A stretch of DNA of 16,719 nt from Bacteroidetes bacterium 4572_112 (lineage in GTDB: Bacteria > Bacteroidota > Bacteroidia > Bacteroidales > UBA1556), in assembly GCA_002254285.1 (NCBI GenBank), contig NIUZ01000019.1, positions 1 to 16,719 of the forward strand, given 5' to 3'. The notes beneath the pieces are model-generated. The model searched no databases and had not been told where the DNA came from. It saw only the letters and a list, made by a program, of their open reading frames with translations. The position numbers and the translations under genes are program-made. Below are positions 1-6,441 of this stretch, one piece after another; the first letter of the stretch is position 1, and each line of letters starts with the position of its first letter.

Positions 1-2233
1 TTTTTCCAGTTTTTGTATTCATGTTCTTATATTCACCATCAAGCTTTTGCTCAAAAATGGTATATATATTATTACATGTTTTGGAAAACTCTTCAAGATT
101 AAGCTCTTTGTCCAAATAAGGTTGATAGTAATCCTCTAAACTATTGTGAAGCAGATTACCTTGGGTATTATAAGCCATTTTTTCCTCTACCTCATCAGAT
201 ACCTTAATGCCAAGCACCTTCTGTAAATAGAATAGGTAGGAGCACTTTTTGTAATTATTGAGTGACGATGGCGAAAAATACCTTTTCTGAGAATATTCAA
301 TTAGGTAATCAATAATAGCATCAGTTTTTTCTATTTTTATATCTTTGGCTTTCTCATTTGCCGAAAAACCGAATTTTACTTTCCTATGATTGATTTCTAT
401 TTTACTATTGGCCTTAGGTATTTCAATTTCTATTTGTTTTATATAACGGCTCATTTCGCCACTTTGCATACTTGCAGTGGATGAGTTATAGAGTAAATTT
501 ACATTATCACATCTTTGCAGTAAGCGGTAGAAGTGGTATGATGTAATGGAGTCGTTGTCCGATGGAAGTGGCATGCCAAATTCCTTCTTAATATCGAACA
601 GAATAAAACTTTGATAAGGCTGTGTTTTTGGTAATATATCTTCATTTACCGACAGCAAAATTATGTTTTCGAAATCCAGAGTTCTAGTTTCTAGCATTCC
701 CATAATTTGCAGTCCTGCAATAGGTTCTCCAATAAATGGAATTGGCGAATGATTGATCGCATTAAGTATCCATCGCTTGATAGTGCTTAGCTTTTCTATA
801 TAGCTGATTATACTTAGGCTCTCGCTTAGGTTCGATAGTATTTCGATATAATGATTAATAAAAGACAACTCCCAGATTTTAGATTCCTGCTTTTTTAGTA
901 ATCCAAAAACATTAAGGATTACATCTGTGCTAGACCTTACATCCCTATTAATATCTAGAATAGTTTCAATAAGTTTTTTTAATTCGTCGCTTTTTAAAGC
1001 TAAATCGTTAAGATAATCAATGTCAATACGTTGAATGTTCAATTTATTTATTTCAGCAACAATTTCTTTGGCAATATTTTTATCCACATATAGGTATTGT
1101 TGGATAAAAGGGTGCAATATGAAATTCTCGAAATGTTTATAATAAATACTTAATTCGGATTTGTTATCCTCCTCAAATTTGTAATCATTATATAGATTTA
1201 CAATCAGGTTAATTAGTTCAGTACCACCATGCAAGCGCAGTGGATACGACATTGTTATATTTATATTCTTAATTTCCTCGGGAATAGAATTCAATACCGG
1301 AAGTAATAAATCTTCACTAGCAAGCACTAGAGCTGTTTTATTAATGCTTTGTGGGTCTTTAGCAAATTGCTTTTTGAGCAAATCAGCAGCGAATTTTGCC
1401 TGAGCTACATTTCCATCAACACCATAAATATCAATACTCTTAGCTTTGCTTAGCCAATTATCATTTATATAATTTACTTTTGATAATTCTTTATTACCTA
1501 ATAGTTTGCGTAATGATTTACCTGCTTCGTGGCTCTTATTATCAAAATAATATTGGTCAATATCCCAAAATATTTTGGCGCTATATTCTGTTTCTAATTT
1601 CTTTACAATTGTTTCTTCGGCAAGAGTAAAAGCATTAAATCCGGCTATGAAAATATGCTTATAATTTAAGTTTTTATAATTATCAGCACTCGCCAAATAC
1701 CTAAAAGCCATTCCTTGATAGGCGGTATTATTGTCTAGGAGTTTTTTATTTAGTTGCTGATAATAGATATTAAGTTTAGAATAAAATTTGAGATAATTCT
1801 TCTCTTGCTCAGTAAGTTTTTCGGGATCTAAATGCCAAATATCCATTTCCTTGGCATCCGAAAGGTATGAAAAAAGCCTTTCAACAGGCACCATATAAAG
1901 GTCTATATCGTTGAAATCACTCAATAGCAAATCTGCCCAAGTACTAAACTGGTCAAGGCTTTGGGCGTTATTACCCTCCATTTCGCGATGAACCTCATAA
2001 AGCAACATTAACATATCCATAGGGTCAGCCTCAAGCAGTTTGCTTTGTTTATATACAAAATCATTTATGGAAATAATCTCGGGAGTGTATATTGCAGATT
2101 CTATGGTTTCGGAAATGTATTTAAGAATAAAAACCTTCGCTCTTCTACTGGGAACAATCACAAGAGTGTTGCTAAGTTCAGTATGATTTAGCTTTAATAA
2201 TTCTTCGGCTATTTGTTTTAAAAATGGAGTCAT
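1..2233 (-). CDS. AddB-like PD-(D/E)XK nuclease, C-terminus cut by window edge
   Basis: The reverse strand is open from an ATG at 2233 to the left edge with no stop (744 codons read through line by line). The product begins MTPFLKQIAEELL, and the arginine pair in VPSRRAKVF (about residues 28-35) matches the N-terminus of Bacteroidota AddB-like proteins, which combine an inactive superfamily I helicase fold with a RecB-type nuclease. The stretch around residues 507-521 (GMLETRTLDF) and the following LLSVNEDILP are typical of the helicase-like core. The nuclease domain starts near residue 654 (SPSSLNNYKKC) and reaches GNLLHNSLE at 692-700, the first nuclease motif. The catalytic D/E and K motifs should lie beyond the edge. 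The expected role is processing of double-strand breaks with an AddA/RecB-type helicase, which is not in this window. The start lies 37 bases after the antitoxin stop, so the gene may be co-transcribed with the toxin-antitoxin pair. Confidence 0.85.
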   Translation of the reverse strand, partial: MTPFLKQIAEELLKLNHTELSNTLVIVPSRRAKVFILKYISETIESAIYTPEIISINDFVYKQSKLLEADPMDMLMLLYEVHREMEGNNAQSLDQFSTWADLLLSDFNDIDLYMVPVERLFSYLSDAKEMDIWHLDPEKLTEQEKNYLKFYSKLNIYYQQLNKKLLDNNTAYQGMAFRYLASADNYKNLNYKHIFIAGFNAFTLAEETIVKKLETEYSAKIFWDIDQYYFDNKSHEAGKSLRKLLGNKELSKVNYINDNWLSKAKSIDIYGVDGNVAQAKFAADLLKKQFAKDPQSINKTALVLASEDLLLPVLNSIPEEIKNINITMSYPLRLHGGTELINLIVNLYNDYKFEEDNKSELSIYYKHFENFILHPFIQQYLYVDKNIAKEIVAEINKLNIQRIDIDYLNDLALKSDELKKLIETILDINRDVRSSTDVILNVFGLLKKQESKIWELSFINHYIEILSNLSESLSIISYIEKLSTIKRWILNAINHSPIPFIGEPIAGLQIMGMLETRTLDFENIILLSVNEDILPKTQPYQSFILFDIKKEFGMPLPSDNDSITSYHFYRLLQRCDNVNLLYNSSTASMQSGEMSRYIKQIEIEIPKANSKIEINHRKVKFGFSANEKAKDIKIEKTDAIIDYLIEYSQKRYFSPSSLNNYKKCSYLFYLQKVLGIKVSDEVEEKMAYNTQGNLLHNSLEDYYQPYLDKELNLEEFSKTCNNIYTIFEQKLDGEYKNMNTKTGK

Positions 2234-2270
2234 AAATAGAATGTTATTATTAAGAATAGCTGTTGATATA

Positions 2271-2837
2271 TTAAGTTAAAATAGGTTCCAAATCAAAATC
2301 TTTTATTGAGAGTTTTATTTCTTTGTTAGAAAGTGTTCGTAGAGTATTTTTAATATGAATAGCCTTGTCCTGTTTAATAAATGGGGGAATTAAATCATCA
2401 AATTTAATTTTAAAAAGTCGATTAATTATAACAATATCTTCTTTTGAAAAAGGACGTAAGCCATTAATTAATTCAGAAACATAAGTTTTGCTATGTCCTA
2501 AAATTCTAGCCAAATCATTTTGATTAATATTGGCGACTTTTAATCTTGATTTTATAAGTTGTTTTCTTTTTTTATAAAAATCTTCTTCAGCAATTATTAA
2601 TGATTCAGCTAAGTCACTTTCCTTTACTTGAAAGTCTGAAACATTGTCTTCATTATTCCAATATTGGTCTTCGTAGTTTTTAATTAATTTACTTAAATGC
2701 CTACGTATAGGTTCATACGACTTATCTTCCTTTGCTAATACCCTAAGCTTTAAAAATACGGAGGTCGCTTTTTCTAACTCGAATTCGTTTTGCAATGAAG
2801 TTAATTTGCTTATATTTTGAATTGAAAATTTATCCAT
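2271..2837 (-). CDS. higA: HigA-type antitoxin with C-terminal helix-turn-helix
   Basis: The 188-residue protein has a helical N-terminal half and an XRE-type helix-turn-helix at about residues 104-130 (NQNDLARILGHSKTYVSELI), followed by a short segment typical of this fold. The N-terminal part with an NYEDQYW stretch near residue 54 resembles the larger HigA antitoxins (COG5499 type). In such systems the antitoxin binds and neutralises the cognate mRNA-cleaving toxin and, through the HTH, represses its own promoter. Its ATG lies one base after the toxin stop codon, so translation is probably coupled. Toxin-first order is the usual higBA order. The region looks more A+T-rich than the neighbouring core genes. 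A lone XRE regulator is the alternative, but the tight link to a HigB-like ORF makes the antitoxin reading better. Confidence 0.82.
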   Translation of the reverse strand: MDKFSIQNISKLTSLQNEFELEKATSVFLKLRVLAKEDKSYEPIRRHLSKLIKNYEDQYWNNEDNVSDFQVKESDLAESLIIAEEDFYKKRKQLIKSRLKVANINQNDLARILGHSKTYVSELINGLRPFSKEDIVIINRLFKIKFDDLIPPFIKQDKAIHIKNTLRTLSNKEIKLSIKDFDLEPILT

Positions 2838-2838
2838 T

Positions 2839-3222
2839 TTATATTAAATTTTTGTTTCGTAACCACTTTTCTATTGTTGTTTTATTACCTTTAAAAATAT
2901 TATCATATTCGGTGTGTGAACCCGCCCATATGATAGTTGCTTCATTGTCTTCAAATATTATTAATACCATAGTTCGATGAACATTCAAATCAAAAAAGTA
3001 AAAACCATCACTATGAATATTATCAGCATCAGGTCTATTAATTTTAATATCAATAGGTTTAGACCAATTTGCTGTCTCAATATCAGACATCAACTTATCG
3101 ATAGCATCAATTAATTTTGAATTGCCACGATTTTTCTTTTTTAGTTTTATAAGTATTCTTTTCTGTAATAGATCCAATGTATTGATTTTTTTAATAAATG
3201 CAAAGATAGTAAAAAGTTCCAT
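2839..3222 (-). CDS. higB: HigB-type toxin (putative mRNA interferase)
   Basis: The 127-residue ORF ends with a segment characteristic of the HigB toxin family in this phylum: Trp53 in ETANWSKPIDIK, a central strand region (GFYFFDLN, near residues 73-80), and the C-terminal IWAGSHTEYDNIF at 98-110. HigB toxins have a RelE-like fold and cleave mRNA at the ribosome. The gene precedes the HTH antitoxin by one base, the standard higBA arrangement. The N-terminus is uncertain. The first 15 residues (MELFTIFAFIKKINT) do not look like a HigB start, and a TATCTTTG promoter-like element (3201-3208, minus strand) lies inside them. A shorter form starting at the in-frame TTG at 3177 (112 residues) would fit the usual HigB length better. 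A palindrome spans the annotated ATG. Confidence 0.78.
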   Translation of the reverse strand: MELFTIFAFIKKINTLDLLQKRILIKLKKKNRGNSKLIDAIDKLMSDIETANWSKPIDIKINRPDADNIHSDGFYFFDLNVHRTMVLIIFEDNEATIIWAGSHTEYDNIFKGNKTTIEKWLRNKNLI

Positions 3223-3234
3223 ATATTATGGAAC
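3216..3234. promoter_or_regulatory. palindromic operator candidate for the toxin-antitoxin pair
   Basis: The sequence gttccata-tat-tatggaac is a perfect 8-bp inverted repeat with a 3-base centre, and flanking A/T bases extend the match beyond one mismatch. It spans the annotated toxin ATG (3220-3222). It lies just upstream, on the minus strand, of a TATCTTTG element (3208-3201). HigA proteins bind short palindromes in their own promoters, so this is the natural autorepression site. That role is inferred; only the symmetry is seen. Confidence 0.55.
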
Positions 3235-3261
3235 CTTTGTGTTTATTGTAAATATTCTTAA

Positions 3262-3975
3262 TTATGAAATAAATTCTTCAGCTTGCTTCAAGGTTTCAAT
3301 TTTGCCACAGTCGAACCAATAATCATTATTATGCTCATAGCCGATAATTGTGTTTTCGCAAGCTTGCTGCAGGTAGAAAGGAGTAATAGATAATTTCTCT
3401 TCCTTAATATCCTTTATGAAATCAGTGTTTATTATATGAATGCCACTAAAAGCAAATTCATTGAAATCAGAAATATCGTCTTCACAAGATTTTACCTCAT
3501 CAGTGTTTTTATTTATCCATCCTTTAAGCTCTTTGTTTTTATTAAAAAGAAAGTAGCGAGAGGTCTCTCTATTACGAATTGCTAATGTAGCAGAGGCCTT
3601 ATGTTTATTGTGAAAAGCTAGTAATTTACTAATGTCAATATTACTAATTACATCAACATTATAAAGCAGAATATCCTCGTTTTTGCCAAAATACTTACGA
3701 GCATTGGCAAGTCCACCTGCGGTATCAAGCAGTATTTCTTCGTGGCTAATTTTTATATTTAGTCCAAAGTTATTATTAGCCTCAAGGTATTCCGATATTT
3801 TCTCAGAAAAATGATGAGTATTTATAATAAACTCACTTACTCCTTGCTTTGCCAAAAACTCAAGATTGTATGCAAGTAAAGTAGTATTTTGGAGTGGAGC
3901 TAAAGCTTTGGGCTTGTCCTTAGTGATTGGGAATAAACGAGTTCCTAAACCCGCAGCAAATATCATAGCTTTCAT
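3262..3975 (-). CDS. sugar-1-phosphate nucleotidyltransferase (MurU-like)
   Basis: The 237-residue protein is a single NTP_transferase domain. It has the nucleotide-binding signature GLGTRL (residues 10-14 within AAGLGTRLFPIT) and PKALAPL at 22-28. LDTAGGL lies at 83-89, the metal-binding Asp108 is in YNVDV, and a late WFDCG carries Asp222. Enzymes of this size transfer a nucleotide to a sugar 1-phosphate. The closest well-studied match by eye is MurU, which makes UDP-MurNAc from MurNAc 1-phosphate in cell-wall recycling. Mannose-1-phosphate guanylyltransferase is the alternative, and the substrate cannot be read from sequence. The kinase partner AmgK is not in the window. The toxin-antitoxin pair begins 39 bases downstream, and a 1.1 kb gene-free region lies upstream. 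Confidence 0.85.
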   Translation of the reverse strand: MKAMIFAAGLGTRLFPITKDKPKALAPLQNTTLLAYNLEFLAKQGVSEFIINTHHFSEKISEYLEANNNFGLNIKISHEEILLDTAGGLANARKYFGKNEDILLYNVDVISNIDISKLLAFHNKHKASATLAIRNRETSRYFLFNKNKELKGWINKNTDEVKSCEDDISDFNEFAFSGIHIINTDFIKDIKEEKLSITPFYLQQACENTIIGYEHNNDYWFDCGKIETLKQAEEFIS

Positions 3976-4229
3976 AATAATTCTTTTAATAATATGTGAA
4001 AATACTAAAAATATGTGTTCGTAATATTATGATATTATGAAAATATATTTGAATGATAGATTGTTTTCTTAGTTCCTTTTCTAAAGGAGATGAATAAATT
4101 GCAGTTCAATAAATTTCCACATTAAAAAAATATATTGTAATGCAATTTGGTCGGAGGATTTACAAGATTGTTCCGGTTGTAAGTAAATGATATTTGATTG
4201 AATAATTTAGATTTTACGGACAATCAAAA

Positions 4230-4262
4230 ATCGTTAATCAACAATCTGCTATCGTTAATCAA
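4230..4262. repeat. short direct repeat, two copies of atcgttaatcaa
   Basis: The 12-mer atcgttaatcaa occurs at 4230-4241 and again at 4251-4262, a period of 21 bases. The surrounding sequence (caatcaaaaa, acaatctgct) is built of similar ttaatcaacaatc words, so it looks like degenerate simple-sequence spacer. No function is suggested. Confidence 0.5.
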
Positions 4263-4393
4263 ACAGTCCTAATCCTTCGTCAATTTTGTTGAACATAATA
4301 TTTAGAAACAAACATAGAAGGTGAAACTGACATTTCTTTTTCAGAATAGAGGACTAAAAAAATAGAAATATTCAATTATTATGTATGAAATCA

Positions 4394-4444
4394 TTGACCT
4401 TGAATGTATCAAATAATTATAGCCACGGGTGTTAACTTGTGGTT
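4394..4444. repeat. twin stem-loop repeat, degenerate copy
   Basis: This copy shares the architecture and much of the sequence of the one at 4839-4889. It has a first weak stem (ttgacct ... gtatcaa, 4394-4412), the identical 8-base spacer ataattat, then agccacgggt (4421-4430), a gtta loop and acttgtggtt (4435-4444). The second stem departs from the perfect copy at positions that would still pair as G-U in RNA, while the first stem has decayed. The pattern resembles REP-type palindromic elements. Confidence 0.7.
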
Positions 4445-4537
4445 ATTGAATGAAAATATATAAATCCCTAAGTTTTATGATTATTAATATTAGTTTTCTT
4501 CGTACTTTTTTGGCGCAAAAAAGCACAAAAAAAACAC

Positions 4538-4745
4538 CCGCTGTAGAAAAATTTGCTAAAAACTGAAAACAAAATCTAAATCACATAACTGCTCCTTTTG
4601 GTCATACTGCGTATGTCTAACGTTCGTCAAACAGGATGTGTTTCTTTACGATTTTATTTTTCAGTTTTATTAACGCAATTTTCCTAATGCGGAAGTCAGA
4701 TTCTAAACGAATCTGTTTTTGCCACCGCAATTTTTAGCACGGATA
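4538..4745. repeat. imperfect long inverted repeat, possible element remnant or structured RNA
   Basis: The block is loosely symmetrical around about position 4609. The centre is a small hairpin (catac-tgc-gtatg, 4603-4615). Flanking arms at 4558-4576 and 4650-4668 share aaaactgaaaa and aaaatc in inverted orientation with one insertion. Outer segments near 4538-4556 and 4726-4741 are also similar when inverted. Translated fragments are broken by stops within 25 codons. It could be a MITE-like remnant or part of a structured transcript; neither is proven. Confidence 0.45.
4697..4720 (+). terminator. terminator-like hairpin with T tract, no gene upstream
   Basis: cagattc (4697-4703) and gaatctg (4709-4715) pair perfectly around a 5-base loop and are followed by five T residues. 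A weaker outer pairing, tgcgg (4688-4692) with ccgca (4725-4729), surrounds it. No plus-strand gene lies upstream within the intergenic region, so it is either fortuitous, a remnant, or the end of an unannotated RNA. Confidence 0.4.
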
Positions 4746-4838
4746 CAAATTTGGGGTAATTGTATGGTTTATTATCTTGTATTAGTTTTGGGGCATTTAT
4801 TATGTTCTAATTTTGGAGGATACTTTTATAATAATATA

Positions 4839-4889
4839 TTGACCCTGAAGGGGTCAAATAATTATAGCCACGGGTATTAACCCGTGGCT
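4839..4889. repeat. twin stem-loop repeat, intact copy
   Basis: Two perfect hairpins sit side by side. The first is ttgaccc (4839-4845), loop tgaag, gggtcaa (4851-4857). After the spacer ataattat comes the second: agccacgggt (4866-4875), loop atta, acccgtggct (4880-4889). A degenerate second copy lies about 445 bases upstream with the same spacing. Such paired palindromes are typical of REP elements mobilised by REP-associated tyrosine transposases. No such transposase is encoded here. Confidence 0.75.
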
Positions 4890-4908
4890 ATTAATTAATA
4901 TTGGGTGA

Positions 4909-4970
4909 AGTTTTGGCGGTATTTTTGTTTTGCGTAGGCACGGAGCATTTACAAAAATGGTGACAAAACT
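4909..4970. repeat. imperfect inverted repeat upstream of the helicase gene
   Basis: agttttggcggtatttttg (4909-4927) and caaaaatggtgacaaaact (4952-4970) are inverted copies that agree at both ends (agttttg and atttttg) but not in the middle, around a 24-base loop. It begins 19 bases after the intact twin stem-loop and ends about 75 bases before the helicase -7 element. It may belong to the same repeat family. No function is assigned. Confidence 0.45.
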
Positions 4971-5044
4971 GTTATGTAAAAATATTTATGATTTATTATC
5001 AAAACAATATGTGTAAGGCATTAACAAGCAATGCAAAAAGAACG

Positions 5045-5052
5045 TACTTTTG
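5045..5052 (+). promoter_or_regulatory. candidate -7 promoter element of the helicase gene
   Basis: TACTTTTG matches the Bacteroidota consensus TAnnTTTG exactly and lies 25 bases before the helicase ATG. No clear TTG -33 box is visible at the usual distance. The extended word TACTTTTGCAA recurs upstream of folE (7889-7899). Confidence 0.5.
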
Positions 5053-5077
5053 CAAATAATTACAAAAGCGAATAATA

Positions 5078-6325
5078 ATGAAGTTTGAACAATACGATAT
5101 TTCGGATAAAATAAAGAAAAGCATTGCTGAGCAAGGTTTCCGACGACCTACTGATATACAATTTAAGTCATTTCCGGCCATTTTAAGAGGTGAGGATGTG
5201 CTTGCAATTGCGCAAACAGGTACAGGAAAAACGGCAGCTTTTGCTATTCCTATTCTTAATATTCTTGAAAATCGTAGAGCAAAACACAGCACAAATGCTG
5301 TTCGCTGTGTGGTTATGGCCCCAACTCATGAGCTTGCTCTTCAATTGGAGAAAGTATTTATTGCATTGGCAAAATATCAAAATATTTCCATATTAAGTAT
5401 TTATGGCGGAGTGGATCAAGCTCCACAGAAAGCTAGACTTAATGAAGGTGTTGATATACTTATTGCCACTCCTGGTCGATTATTCGATTTGCGCTCACAG
5501 GGTGACTTAGACCTTTCTAAGGTAGAAATACTTGTACTTGACGAGGCTGACCATATGCTTGATATGGGTTTTATAAACGATATTAGGGATTTGATAAAGC
5601 ATATTCCTAAAAAGCGTCAAACATTATTCTTTTCGGCAACAATTAATAAGAGTATCAAAAAGCTTGCTTATTCGCTAGTACGTAATGCAATACGTATTCA
5701 AATTTCACCAAAAGACCCTGTGGCTAAGAATATTGACCACGCTATGGCTTATGTTGAGATGGATGATAAGCGTTTCTTTCTGGAGGATGTAATTAAGAGT
5801 GAGCCTGATAAGAAAATATTGGTTTTTGTTCGGACTAAGGTTAGAGCCGAGCGAGTGAAGAAAGCAATGGAAAGAGTTGATATTATTGCTGATACAATAC
5901 ATAGTGACAAAACTCAGGACGAGCGACTTGATAATATGAAGCGTTTTCGTGATGGAGATTTGAAAATTTTAGTTGCTACCGATGTAAGTGCCCGTGGAAT
6001 TGATATTCCTAATGTGGATTTTGTAATAAATTACGACCTTCCAGAAACTCCTGAGAATTATGTGCATAGAGTAGGGCGTACTGGTCGTGGCGATAGAAAA
6101 GGGCAGGCAATGTCATTTTGTAGTACCGAAGAATACGAAATTCTAGAAGAAATAGAAGAAAGCTTAGGAAAACCAATTAATAAAATGGAAATTTCCAAAA
6201 CTGATTATAAAAACACCATAAAAATATCTGGCGAAAAGGAAAACGACTGGAAAAAAGTTATGGGCGATATCGTAATCGAAGACGAAGAACACCGTAAGAA
6301 GAAAAACAGGAAGAAACGTAAATAA
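5078..6325 (+). CDS. DEAD-box ATP-dependent RNA helicase (RhlE-like)
   Basis: The 415-residue protein carries the full set of DEAD-box motifs. These are a Q-motif region (RPTDIQ, 23-28), the P-loop AQTGTGKT (45-52), motif Ia PTHELA (82-87), TPGR (131-134), DEAD (155-158), SAT (186-188), ILVFVRTK near 247-254, TDVSARGID (301-309) and HRVGRTGRG (330-338). A lysine/arginine-rich tail (KKKNRKKRK) ends the protein and would contact RNA. Such enzymes unwind short RNA duplexes in ribosome assembly and RNA decay, often in the cold. Two substitutions stand out: His replaces the usual Arg in motif Ia (PTRELA), and the residue after DEAD is His rather than Arg. Neither removes the ATPase residues. The ATG follows an A-rich leader without a Shine-Dalgarno sequence. 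The gene converges on murA 116 bases downstream. Confidence 0.93.
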   Translation: MKFEQYDISDKIKKSIAEQGFRRPTDIQFKSFPAILRGEDVLAIAQTGTGKTAAFAIPILNILENRRAKHSTNAVRCVVMAPTHELALQLEKVFIALAKYQNISILSIYGGVDQAPQKARLNEGVDILIATPGRLFDLRSQGDLDLSKVEILVLDEADHMLDMGFINDIRDLIKHIPKKRQTLFFSATINKSIKKLAYSLVRNAIRIQISPKDPVAKNIDHAMAYVEMDDKRFFLEDVIKSEPDKKILVFVRTKVRAERVKKAMERVDIIADTIHSDKTQDERLDNMKRFRDGDLKILVATDVSARGIDIPNVDFVINYDLPETPENYVHRVGRTGRGDRKGQAMSFCSTEEYEILEEIEESLGKPINKMEISKTDYKNTIKISGEKENDWKKVMGDIVIEDEEHRKKKNRKKRK

Positions 6326-6341
6326 ATTAGTAATCAGTAAA

Positions 6342-6434
6342 CAGTATTCAGTCTACAGTCTATAGTCAATTGAATACTGCTGACTGAATACTGCTGACTG
6401 AATACTGCTGACTGAATACTGAGGACTGCTGACT
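6342..6434. repeat. 14-bp tandem repeat and hairpin between convergent genes
   Basis: The unit gaatactgctgact occurs three times without change (6372-6385, 6386-6399, 6400-6413). A fourth copy varies (gaatactgaggact, 6414-6427), followed by a partial unit. Upstream, cagtattcagtc (6342-6353) is the exact inverse of gactgaatactg inside the array, so the transcript can fold into a hairpin from either strand. Placed between the convergent helicase and murA stops, it may help terminate both transcripts. It lacks a classical T tract. Confidence 0.75.
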
Positions 6435-6441
6435 GAAAATT

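Larger units (their letters stand above)
3976..5077. other. 1.1 kb gene-free, repeat-rich intergenic region
   Basis: No convincing coding sequence lies here on either strand, and no tRNA or rRNA was seen. The region separates the divergent nucleotidyltransferase and helicase genes. It holds a short direct repeat (4230-4262), two copies of a twin stem-loop repeat, an imperfect inverted-repeat block with a terminator-like hairpin at its end, and a further imperfect inverted repeat close to the helicase promoter. The first 250 bases (3976-4225) show nothing I can interpret beyond A/T-rich spacer and a small hairpin at 4074-4088. Confidence 0.7.

Noticed and set aside
2795..2980. 61-residue plus-strand ORF
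   Set aside because: It lies antisense across the toxin/antitoxin junction, is of low complexity, and has no recognisable motif.
3976..5077. Insertion sequence or prophage remnant with a transposase
   Set aside because: Repeats are present, but no transposase or integrase fragment could be read on either strand.
4999..5292. 97-residue minus-strand ORF at the helicase start
   Set aside because: It is antisense to the helicase Q-motif and P-loop region and covers the helicase promoter.
6342..6434. CRISPR-like array
   Set aside because: Units are 14 bp and directly abutting with no spacers, and no cas genes are present; this is a simple tandem repeat.
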